5,953 nucleotides of DNA from Tannerella sp. (GCA_031269635.1 JAISYY010000386.1:1-5953), one strand, 5' to 3'; positions 1 through 5,529 are shown, counted from the first letter of the stretch. A program made the numbers and translations. The notes: a model not told the origin generated them from the sequence alone.

Positions 1-800
1 TAACCGCTGACCTCGTCCTGCTCGATATCGAAAAAAATACCAAAATCAAATCCTTTATCATCCTGCATGTCGATATATTCGTATATTTCGGCATCACGCT
101 TGTCGGGATAAAACCGGTAAACCCCGTCGCCCCATGTACACACCCAGAAACGGCCGGCATTGTCCTGGAATATTTTATGCGGATTATTGTTCGTTCCTAT
201 TTTTTCGGGATAAAGTATGAATGTATCGGTAGCCTTGTCGAAATAATAAATGCCGCTGCCCCAGACGGTTACACGTATCGTTCCACGGTTGTCGATATGG
301 ATGCTGTTTGCTCCACCCATATATTTCTTTTTCAGTGTTTTATCCGGATTGTACAGATATAGCCCGAAATCGGAACAAACCCACATAGCACCGGCATCGT
401 ACAGTATCTGTCGAACCGGCATTTCACCCAATAAAGCGGTATCCAGCAGAGTGACGGTAAAGGTGCGTTTGTCCAATATCAACACGCCCTTTTCGGTACC
501 TATCCAGAGGGTGTGATTCAGTGTGTCTTCGGCAAAACCGCCCGTGATAAAATTGGACGGAAAGATCGGATTACCAACCTCCGAACGGAAACTTTTCATC
601 TCATAACCGTCGTAACGGCAAAATCCGTTCTGCGTACCCAGCCAGATATATCCCTCCTTGTCCTGAAACATCCGGTAAACGGTATTAGAAGGCAACTGCT
701 CGGCAACCGGTATCCGTCGAACAGCTATGTCGCCCGCATACAGGCTGAAAGTGCAGGCAATCAGGATTACCAAACTATATTTGATTCGTTTTAAAAGCAT
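1..800 (-). CDS. Two-component-regulator propeller protein, N-terminal part (probable hybrid two-component sensor), cut by window edge
   Basis: The frame opens with ATG at 800-798 and runs without a stop to base 1, giving 266 codons. Residues 1-23 form a signal peptide or signal anchor (K4-R5-I-K7, then a hydrophobic stretch to YAG). L13-I-A-C16 also fits a lipobox, so lipoprotein processing cannot be excluded. After it come five beta-propeller blades of the Reg_prop type, each with a W-x-G/C-T/S-x-x-G-[LFVI]-x-x-[YLF] core: GYIWLGTQNGFCRYDG (50-65), LWIGTEKGVLILD (98-110), MWVCSDFGLYLYN (139-151), VWGSGIYYFD (179-188) and FWVCTWGDGVYRFY (218-231). In Bacteroidetes such N-termini usually belong to hybrid two-component systems, where two seven-bladed periplasmic propellers precede a Y_Y_Y domain, histidine kinase, receiver and AraC-type output, and which sense glycan fragments and control polysaccharide-use loci. 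The kinase part lies outside the window, so the full architecture is inferred. A family member lacking a kinase is possible. The start is supported by the signal peptide and the nearby promoter. Confidence 0.88.
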   Translation of the reverse strand, partial: MLLKRIKYSLVILIACTFSLYAGDIAVRRIPVAEQLPSNTVYRMFQDKEGYIWLGTQNGFCRYDGYEMKSFRSEVGNPIFPSNFITGGFAEDTLNHTLWIGTEKGVLILDKRTFTVTLLDTALLGEMPVRQILYDAGAMWVCSDFGLYLYNPDKTLKKKYMGGANSIHIDNRGTIRVTVWGSGIYYFDKATDTFILYPEKIGTNNNPHKIFQDNAGRFWVCTWGDGVYRFYPDKRDAEIYEYIDMQDDKGFDFGIFFDIEQDEVSG

Positions 801-832
801 ACATCAGTATATATCAATAAAATAACAAGACG

Positions 833-864
833 CAAAGATATCTGATTTTCACTGAATAAGCAAA
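833..864 (-). promoter_or_regulatory. Bacteroidetes-type promoter of the propeller/sensor gene
   Basis: Read on the minus strand, TTTG (864-861) is followed by exactly 20 nt and then TATCTTTG (840-833), a perfect match to the Bacteroidetes sigma-ABfr pattern TTTG...TAnnTTTG. Transcription would begin near 826, leaving a short leader of about 25 nt before the ATG at 800. The leader is A/T-rich and has no Shine-Dalgarno sequence, which is usual in this phylum. Confidence 0.72.
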
Positions 865-979
865 ATGTTGAATGAATGGCCGATATTTTCGTGAATGTTT
901 TTAAGATAAAAAGTAGCATGTTACCAAGCCATACTAATTCCGACCACCCTCCTCTCCCCTTTCTTTTTTCACGTATTGA

Positions 980-1010
980 CGCAACATACGGCAACCACCG
1001 GCGCAACATA
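980..1010. repeat. 9-bp direct repeat cgcaacata, 22-bp period
   Basis: cgcaacata occurs at 980-988 and again at 1002-1010, with a partial copy gcaac at 991 between them. The two full copies are about two helical turns apart, which suits a dimeric DNA-binding protein. They lie about 120 bp upstream of the sensor promoter. No function can be assigned, and chance is a fair alternative for so short a repeat. Confidence 0.4.
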
Positions 1011-1037
1011 AAGACACTTGCCTGAAAACCCTTTATT

Positions 1038-1080
1038 ATCAATATTTACCCATCCACTTTTGTACCGCATTAATATTGAT
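1038..1080. repeat. 9-bp perfect inverted repeat (atcaatatt / aatattgat)
   Basis: The arms at 1038-1046 and 1072-1080 are perfectly complementary, with a 25-nt spacer. The repeat ends 25 nt before the ATG of the small ORF at 1106, so it could be an operator or a leader hairpin of the lost conjugative-element genes. The arms are A/T-rich, so chance occurrence is plausible. Confidence 0.35.
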
Positions 1081-1105
1081 GCAATCATTTAAAGTTAATA
1101 GCAGC

Positions 1106-1192
1106 ATGAATGAAAATTTGAAAGACAGGGACATTTTACTGGTCAGAGAGCAAGACGGATTTTATGTTTCTCATAAAATAAGAAAGAAATGA
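1106..1192 (+). CDS. 28-codon ORF coupled to the topB remnant, product not recognised
   Basis: This small frame starts at ATG 1106 and encodes 28 residues, charged and hydrophilic (it begins MNENLKDRDILLVREQDGF), ending in the basic run KIRKK. Its stop TGA (1190-1192) overlaps the ATG of the topB remnant (1189-1191) in an ATGA arrangement, the usual sign of translational coupling inside an operon. I do not recognise the product. It could be a tiny genuine gene of the conjugative element that owned topB, or the decayed end of a longer gene. In Bacteroidetes elements topB is often next to DUF3945/DUF4099-type genes, but that link is only a guess here. No Shine-Dalgarno sequence or clear promoter precedes it. 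Confidence 0.4.
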   Translation: MNENLKDRDILLVREQDGFYVSHKIRKK

Positions 1193-1239
1193 AAATTTGT
1201 GTATTGAGTGAGAAACCATCTGTTGCGAGAGAAATCGCA
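1189..1239 (+). pseudogene. topB: 5' remnant of a type IA topoisomerase III gene (topB), 17 codons
   Basis: The first 17 codons read MKICVLSEKPSVAREIA, which matches the N-terminal TOPRIM signature of DNA topoisomerase III (M-K-x-x-[IVL]-[AS]-E-K-P-S-V-A-R-[DE]-I-A). The Glu of EKPS (residue 8) is the metal-binding TOPRIM glutamate. A full-length topoisomerase III has roughly 650-700 residues. Here the similarity stops after codon 17, where the usual continuation (a VLGA-like stretch) is replaced by the antisense strand of a transposase gene. The frame stays open to 1758, but only as a shadow. In Bacteroidetes a topB of this sort is common in conjugative transposons, so this is most likely the scar of an integrated element truncated by IS insertion or deletion. 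The remnant cannot encode a functional enzyme. Confidence 0.72.
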
Positions 1240-1611
1240 CTTGACAAAATCATTTTTTCTCAATCGGCATTCATCCTTCACAATTCTGCATTTTTTCGTG
1301 TTACCGATAACATGTTCAATAAGTACTCTGACAGACGATATTTTTCTGTTTTCATCCTTTTGTTCCTCTGTCAAAGGTTTTCTTTTTGGTTTTTTTGTTG
1401 GCTGAATAATGGTTACACCTTCAGGACGAAATCCTTGATAACCAGAATATTGATACAGAACAATACCTGGTGGAATAGTGTAGTTTTCGTCAGCGATTCT
1501 TTTGTCATGAACGTTACCGCAAAGCGTCTGACTGACAAACAATATCGTACTGCAACAGGAAACGATTACGGCATTCTTGACTACAGAAATCGTTCCGGAC
1601 GTTGTTGCCAT
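1240..1611 (-). pseudogene. IS5-family (DDE_Tnp_4-type) transposase, C-terminal fragment
   Basis: The minus-strand frame from ATG 1611 carries the C-terminal catalytic half of an IS5-group DDE transposase. Diagnostic stretches are VKNAVIVS (residues 11-18), CGNVHDKRIADE (31-42; D36 of HD is the second catalytic acid), YQGFRPEGVTIIQPTKKP (58-75), ENRKISSVRVLIEHVIG (87-103; E99 is the catalytic Glu) and KKCRIVKD (106-113). The first catalytic Asp region and the N-terminal helix-turn-helix, about half of the expected protein, are missing. Similarity begins only near residue 11 (about base 1581) and ends near KNDF (residues 119-122, about base 1246). Beyond that the frame runs antisense through the topB start to a stop at 1171-1173, so the native C-terminus is also lost. 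I found no terminal inverted repeats or target duplication. This is an internal fragment and presumably inactive. Residues 1-10 may derive from a different sequence fused at the left break. Confidence 0.82.
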
Positions 1612-1631
1612 TCTTTATATTTCATAATACA

Positions 1632-1663
1632 TAAAGGTAGCGCATGCGCGCGAATTATACAAA
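1632..1663 (-). promoter_or_regulatory. Possible Bacteroidetes-type promoter facing the transposase fragment
   Basis: On the minus strand TTTG (1663-1660) is followed by exactly 20 nt and then TACCTTTA (1639-1632), one base off the consensus TAnnTTTG. The predicted start is near 1625, with a leader of about 15 nt to the ATG at 1611. The spacer contains the perfect 10-bp palindrome gcgcatgcgc (1640-1649), abutting the -7 element. The spacing matches that of the sensor promoter, but this one is less certain because the final consensus G is missing. Confidence 0.45.
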
Positions 1664-1711
1664 TTTTATTAGTGTTCTTGTCGATTTATTTTTGTAAATG
1701 CGCATACGCGC
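1640..1711. repeat. Duplicated 12-mer gcgcat(g/a)cgcgc, 60 bp apart
   Basis: gcgcatgcgcgc at 1640-1651 and gcgcatacgcgc at 1700-1711 differ at one base and start exactly 60 bp apart. The first copy contains a perfect palindrome inside the possible transposase promoter. The second forms the tip of the 50-bp inverted repeat. Such G/C-only blocks stand out sharply from the A/T-rich surroundings and may be related recognition sites or ends of a lost element. Confidence 0.5.
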
Positions 1712-1730
1712 ATCTGCAAAAACAAATCGA
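1681..1730. repeat. 50-bp imperfect inverted repeat 37 nt downstream of sufD (3' hairpin candidate)
   Basis: Two 23-nt arms (1681-1703 and 1708-1730) flank a 4-nt loop and match at 20 of 23 positions when one arm is reverse-complemented. The outer ends are TCGA and the inner ends ATGCGC. On the minus strand, which is that of the suf mRNA, two of the three differences become G-U pairs, so 22 of 23 positions pair; on the plus strand only 21 would. This suggests a hairpin in the sufBCD 3' untranslated region, possibly stabilising the message or helping transcription end. It lacks the following U-run of an intrinsic terminator, so I do not call it one. An origin as part of a mobile element is the alternative. 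Confidence 0.6.
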
Positions 1731-1767
1731 TACAAAGTCTATTATACATAATCTCTAATGAAGATAA

Positions 1768-3111
1768 TCACAGTTCAAGTTTTTCACATCCGGAGCAATG
1801 CACAAGTTCGCCGCGGAAGCGTTTCTCCACAAGATAATGCAGACGGTCTTTCAGTGATTCCAGATGTACTTTTTCAATCACGTCCGAAGTAAAGGCGATA
1901 CTGAGAAGGGTTTTGGCTTCATTCTTCGACAAACCGCGGCTCTGCATGTAGAAAAGCGCCTGTTCGTCAATCTGTCCTGTTGTCATCCCGTGAGAGCATT
2001 TCACGTCGTCGGCGTAGATTTCGAGTTGCGGTTTGCTGAACATCCGCGCCTTGCGTGTAAGACACATGTTACGGTTTGTTTGGAAGGCTTCCGTCTTTTC
2101 GGCGCCTTTGGCAACAAGAATCCTTCCGCTGAAAGCGCCCGATGAATTGTCATCCAGCACATTTTTGAACAGCTCCAGACTTTTGCAGTTGGGTGCGGAA
2201 TGGATGATATCGGTAAACGTGTCCACCTGCTGTTCAGCGTCCTGTATTGCCATTCCGCAAAGTATGGTTTCGGATTTTTCACCTTTAAGGTTTATACGGT
2301 AATTGTTCCGCGTGACGCCGTTTGTGAGCGTAATGCCGTTCACAACAGCCTTGGAAGCTGCCGACTGCTCAACGAAAAGCGACGAATGTCTTGCCGTCCT
2401 TTCCGAACTCTCTTCCAGTTCATAATAGTCAAACACAGCCTCTTCCTCAACAAAAATTTCCGTGATATGGGAGGAAAAAAACGCTGCCCTGTCGATGACA
2501 TGGTCGCAGACAAGCAATTTTGCGACGGCCCCGCTTTCAATAACTATCAGGTTATGCGTAAAAGTCATTAAGGCCGTCTCCGAATGTAACAGGTTTATCA
2601 GTTGCAGAGGCTTTTCTATTTTTGCATCTTTCTTTACATAAAGGAAATATCCATTCTGAACAAAAGCCGAATTAAAAAAGGCAAAACCGTCGTCCGATTT
2701 CCGGGATTGGCGGAACAGGTATTTTTCAACAATTGACGGACAGGACTTTTCCGCTTCCGAAAGTGAACAGAAAATCACTCCCTGTTGTAACTTGTTTTTC
2801 TGATATTCGGGAAAGTAGAAGTTATCATTTATCATGAAAGCCGATATTTCATTAATTAACGGTATATTGCATCTGAAAATATCGTTCCTGTCAACCTGAA
2901 ACTTTAACCGCCGGATATTCATACCATATTCGGCGCTCAACTTTTCGGACAGATTACTGTACCGGTATGCCTCGCTGTTTTTGGCGGGAAAACCTGCTTC
3001 CCGAAACTTTTCAAAAGCCCTGTCTCTGCCAAAATTCAGCACATTCGCCGAGTTTTCCTTTATCACCTGCGAAAATTCGCTGTATAAATTTATATATGCT
3101 GCTTCGTTCAT
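1768..3111 (-). CDS. sufD: SufD, Fe-S cluster assembly scaffold subunit
   Basis: This 447-residue protein is a SufB/SufD-family (UPF0051) member with the usual SufD layout. A helical N-terminal region (1-75, with FGRDRAFEKFREAGFPAKNSEAYRY-like residues 27-51) precedes the right-handed beta-helix core and a C-terminal helical domain that binds SufC. The hallmark DDVKCSHGMTTGQID (368-382) contains H374, which I take as the counterpart of the E. coli SufD interface histidine His360 involved in cluster formation with SufB. QALFYMQSRGLSKNEAKTLL (384-403) is the conserved SufC-contact region. SufD pairs with SufB in the cytosolic SufBC2D complex, and is linked to iron entry. The start ATG overlaps the sufC stop by four bases (ATGA) and is preceded by a strong GGAGG, so translation is coupled to sufC. 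An oddity is the C-terminal CSGC motif (C439, C442). The length fits a full gene, and nothing looks broken. It is the last gene of the operon here, and no sufS follows. Confidence 0.96.
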   Translation of the reverse strand: MNEAAYINLYSEFSQVIKENSANVLNFGRDRAFEKFREAGFPAKNSEAYRYSNLSEKLSAEYGMNIRRLKFQVDRNDIFRCNIPLINEISAFMINDNFYFPEYQKNKLQQGVIFCSLSEAEKSCPSIVEKYLFRQSRKSDDGFAFFNSAFVQNGYFLYVKKDAKIEKPLQLINLLHSETALMTFTHNLIVIESGAVAKLLVCDHVIDRAAFFSSHITEIFVEEEAVFDYYELEESSERTARHSSLFVEQSAASKAVVNGITLTNGVTRNNYRINLKGEKSETILCGMAIQDAEQQVDTFTDIIHSAPNCKSLELFKNVLDDNSSGAFSGRILVAKGAEKTEAFQTNRNMCLTRKARMFSKPQLEIYADDVKCSHGMTTGQIDEQALFYMQSRGLSKNEAKTLLSIAFTSDVIEKVHLESLKDRLHYLVEKRFRGELVHCSGCEKLEL

Positions 3112-3863
3112 TTTTCCTCCTTTATCCAGTCGTAACCTTTCTTTTCGAGTTCCAGGGCGAGTTCCGGGCCGCCGGTCTTTACAATTCTGCCTTTATACAG
3201 AATATGTACGGCGTCAGGTTTTATATAATCGAGGAGTCGCTGATAATGAGTGATTACAATTGTTGCGTTTTCAGGAGTTTTCAGTTTGTTTACGCCGTTT
3301 GCAACGATGCGAAGGGCATCAATATCAAGCCCGCTGTCGGTTTCGTCGAGAATAGCCAAATCGGGATTCAGCATCGCCATTTGAAATATCTCGTTACGCT
3401 TTTTCTCGCCACCCGAAAAACCTTCATTGACACTGCGTCCTGCGAGTTTGTTGTCAAGTTCCACAATAGCCTGTTTTTCCCTCATCATTTTCAGGAAACC
3501 GGTTGCCGAAACGGGCGCTTCTCCTCTGTATTCGCGATGTGCATTGACGGCTGCACGCATGAAATTTGTCATACTGACGCCCGGAATTTCCACCGGATAT
3601 TGAAAACTCAGAAACAACCCCTCGCAACTTCTTGCTTCGGGCGACATTTCGAGCAGATTTTTTCCTTTATACCGTACGCTTCCCTTTGTTACCGTAAATG
3701 CCGGATTACCGACAAGCACGCTGCTGAGCGTACTTTTCCCCGATCCGTTTGGTCCCATCAGTGCATGAACCTCGCCGGCATTAATACTGAGGTCAATTCC
3801 CTTCAATATTTCCTTGCCATCCACCGTGGCATGCAAATTATTTATTTCTAATAATTTATTCAT
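3108..3863 (-). CDS. sufC: SufC, ABC-type ATPase of the Fe-S cluster assembly complex
   Basis: This 251-residue protein is a stand-alone ABC ATPase of normal SufC length (about 250). Walker A is GPNGSGKST (37-45), the Q-loop Q88 lies in SFQYP (86-90), the signature is FSGGEKKR (149-156), with the SufC-typical NE preceding it (NEGFSGGEKKRNEI). Walker B is LAILDE (169-174) with catalytic E174, the D-loop is SGLD (177-180) and the H-loop H206 is in ITHYQ. SufC does not transport anything: its ATP-driven dimerisation on SufB and SufD remodels the scaffold during cluster assembly in the cytosol. The start at 3863 follows the sufB stop by a 37-nt A/T-rich gap. The 3' end overlaps sufD by four bases. 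The gene is intact and all motifs are complete. Confidence 0.97.
   Translation of the reverse strand: MNKLLEINNLHATVDGKEILKGIDLSINAGEVHALMGPNGSGKSTLSSVLVGNPAFTVTKGSVRYKGKNLLEMSPEARSCEGLFLSFQYPVEIPGVSMTNFMRAAVNAHREYRGEAPVSATGFLKMMREKQAIVELDNKLAGRSVNEGFSGGEKKRNEIFQMAMLNPDLAILDETDSGLDIDALRIVANGVNKLKTPENATIVITHYQRLLDYIKPDAVHILYKGRIVKTGGPELALELEKKGYDWIKEEK
3116..3120 (-). promoter_or_regulatory. Shine-Dalgarno sequence of sufD (GGAGG)
   Basis: On the minus strand GGAGG ends four bases before the sufD ATG, within AAAGGAGGAAAAATG, and lies inside the last codons of sufC. Together with the ATGA overlap it fixes the sufD start. None of the other gene starts in the window has such a site. Confidence 0.75.
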
Positions 3864-3900
3864 ATTTTTAATTAATGGTTAATCTTCAAATAATCCCCTA

Positions 3901-5346
3901 CTATCCTACGCTTCCCTCCAGCGAAATGGCGAGCAATTTCTGCGCTTCGACGGCAAACTCCATCGGCAATTTATTCATCACTTCACGCGCATATCCGCCG
4001 ATTATCAGGCTTACTGCCTTTTCGGTATCCATTCCGCGCTGATTGCAGTAAAACAGTTGGTCTTCGTTGATTTTTGAAGTGGTAGCTTCGTGTTCAACAA
4101 CAGCGGTTTCGTTTTGAATATCGGTATAGGGGAAAGTGTGCGCTCCACAAGAGGAACTCAACAATAAACTGTCGCATTGGCTGTGATTACGTGCATTTTC
4201 GGCATTCGGGGAAATCTTTACCAATCCGCGATAACTGTTTTGACTGTGACCGGCAGAAATACCTTTCGAGACAATCGTGCTTTTGGTATTTTTCCCGATA
4301 TGAATCATTTTTGTGCCGGTGTCGGCCTGTTGATAATTATTGGTTACCGCAACGGAATAAAACTCCCCGACGGAATTGTCGCCTGCAAGAATACAGGAGG
4401 GATATTTCCATGTTATTGCCGAGCCTGTTTCAACCTGCGTCCATGAGATTTTACTCCCTTCCCCTTTACACAGTCCCCTCTTTGTTACAAAATTATAAAT
4501 GCCTCCATTTCCGTTTTTGTCTCCCGGATACCAGTTTTGGACGGTCGAATATTTTACTTCCGCATGTTCGTGAACCGTTATCTCAACAATAGCGGCATGT
4601 AACTGATTTTCGTCCCGCATCGGCGCCGTACAGCCTTCAAGGTAACTGACGTATGAATCATCGTCGGCAATTATCAGCGTACGTTCAAACTGACCCGTTT
4701 TTGCCGCATTAATACGGAAATAGGTGCTCAATTCCATCGGACAGCGCACTCCCTTGGGAATATATACGAACGACCCGTCGGAAAACACAGCGGAATTGAG
4801 GGCTGCAAAGTAATTATCACGGTAGCCGACTACGCTGCCGAGATATTTTTTTACCAAATCCGGGTGATGTTTAACAGCTTCGCTTATGGAACAGAAAATA
4901 ATTCCTTTCTCTGCAAGCGTATCTTTATAAGTTGTTTTCACCGAAACGCTGTCCATCACAGCGTCAACAGCCATTCCGCTCAGGATTTTCTGTTCGTAGA
5001 GGGGTATTCCGAGCTTGTCAAATGTCCTCAAAAGTTCGGGGTCAACTTCGTCAAGACTTTCGGGCGCTTTTTTCTGCTTTGGCGCTGCATAGTATGTGAT
5101 ATCCTGATAGTCAATTTCAGGAATATCCAAATGCGCCCATCGGGGCATTTCCATTGTTTGCCAGTGTCGGAACGCTTTCAGGCGAAATTCAAGCAACCAT
5201 GCAGGTTCTTCTTTCTTCGACGAAATTATCCCTATGATGTCTTCATCAAGTCCGCGTTTAATATATTCGGTCTCAACGTCTGTTGTGAAACCATATTTAT
5301 AATCACCGGAAGTTACTTCCTTTATAATCTTATTCTGTTCTTCCAT
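3901..5346 (-). CDS. sufB: SufB, Fe-S cluster scaffold protein
   Basis: This 481-residue protein is close to the usual SufB length (about 465-495). The N-terminal region has the YKYGF...TEYIKRGL and EPAWLLEFRLKAFRHW blocks (17-62), followed by IDYQDITYYAAPK (78-90). The beta-helix core holds YLEGCTAP (235-242; C239 corresponds to the proposed sulfur-accepting E. coli Cys254). The C-terminal half has NHSQCDSLLL (387-396; C391, likely E. coli Cys405), CGAHTFPY (400-407), and VEHEATTSKINEDQLFYCNQRGM (417-439; E420, likely E. coli Glu434). E. coli correspondences are from memory. SufB receives persulfide sulfur and forms the nascent cluster at its interface with SufD, with SufC bound to its C-terminal helices. 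It is the first gene of the operon; the ATG at 5346 follows an A/T-rich leader without Shine-Dalgarno. All key residues are present. Confidence 0.97.
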   Translation of the reverse strand: MEEQNKIIKEVTSGDYKYGFTTDVETEYIKRGLDEDIIGIISSKKEEPAWLLEFRLKAFRHWQTMEMPRWAHLDIPEIDYQDITYYAAPKQKKAPESLDEVDPELLRTFDKLGIPLYEQKILSGMAVDAVMDSVSVKTTYKDTLAEKGIIFCSISEAVKHHPDLVKKYLGSVVGYRDNYFAALNSAVFSDGSFVYIPKGVRCPMELSTYFRINAAKTGQFERTLIIADDDSYVSYLEGCTAPMRDENQLHAAIVEITVHEHAEVKYSTVQNWYPGDKNGNGGIYNFVTKRGLCKGEGSKISWTQVETGSAITWKYPSCILAGDNSVGEFYSVAVTNNYQQADTGTKMIHIGKNTKSTIVSKGISAGHSQNSYRGLVKISPNAENARNHSQCDSLLLSSSCGAHTFPYTDIQNETAVVEHEATTSKINEDQLFYCNQRGMDTEKAVSLIIGGYAREVMNKLPMEFAVEAQKLLAISLEGSVG

Positions 5347-5466
5347 TTTTAAAATAATTTTTTTCGCAAAAATTCACAAAGATTCTTAATGTTTTTTGTG
5401 TGTTTTGCAGGAACGTTTTATCCTCAAATATTCAAGATTTCCGGTAAAAAGAAAACCTGAAACCGG

Positions 5467-5478
5467 GTACAAATGTAC
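5467..5478 (-). promoter_or_regulatory. Possible sufB promoter -7 element within a GTACA-AA-TGTAC palindrome
   Basis: On the minus strand TACATTTG (5477-5470) matches the Bacteroidetes -7 element TAnnTTTG exactly. It sits inside a perfect 5-bp-arm palindrome, gtacaaatgtac. Transcription would start near 5463 and give a leader of about 117 nt before sufB. No TTTG lies at the expected 20-nt distance upstream (the nearest TTG is only 12 nt away), so the assignment is tentative. A palindrome over the -7 element would suit a repressor responding to iron or Fe-S status, but no regulator is identifiable from this window. Confidence 0.4.
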
Positions 5479-5494
5479 GATTTTTTTAACAATA

Positions 5495-5529
5495 TTTGTG
5501 CTGGATTTGTTTGAAAGGTTGTATATTTA
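5495..5529 (+). promoter_or_regulatory. Weak candidate promoter for the GNAT gene
   Basis: TTTG at 5495-5498 is followed after 23 nt by TATATTTA (5522-5529), one base from TAnnTTTG. A start near 5536 would leave a leader of about 14 nt before ATG 5550, favouring that start over the in-frame ATG at 5529. The long spacer and the mismatch make this a low-confidence call. Confidence 0.25.

Larger units (their letters stand above)
801..1105. other. Gene-free spacer between the sensor gene and the mobile-element debris
   Basis: I find no coding region here with recognisable protein features. The stretch holds the sensor promoter (833-864), a pyrimidine-rich run on the plus strand around 939-970, a 9-bp direct repeat (980-1010) and a 9-bp inverted repeat (1038-1080). 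The only sizeable reading frame, 791-1042 on the minus strand, overlaps the sensor start and promoter and looks spurious. Confidence 0.6.

Noticed and set aside
791..1042. 83-codon minus-strand frame between the sensor and the debris
   Set aside because: It overlaps the sensor start and its promoter on the same strand in another phase and shows no recognisable motif.
1681..1730. Inverted repeat as a rho-independent terminator, integron attC site or IS terminal repeats
   Set aside because: There is no U-run after the stem on either strand, no attC core sites, and the arms are only 4 nt apart rather than flanking a transposase gene.
1240..1758. Plus-strand frame continuing from the topB start to 189 codons
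   Set aside because: After codon 17 it is the antisense of the transposase fragment, with no topoisomerase features; it is open by chance.
2967..3851. 294-codon plus-strand frame
   Set aside because: It is antisense to sufC and the start of sufD, both of which have full family motifs; the frame is a shadow.
3871..3883. attaa-tgg-ttaat hairpin between sufB and sufC
   Set aside because: Only five A/T pairs; too weak to act as a terminator and expected by chance in such A/T-rich sequence.
4177..5352. Several plus-strand frames of 89-162 codons
   Set aside because: All lie antisense within sufB and have no domain features.
5354..5400. AATCTTTG and AATTTTTG as alternative sufB -7 elements nearer the gene
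   Set aside because: Both lack the leading T of TAnnTTTG, and no TTTG lies at the right distance upstream.
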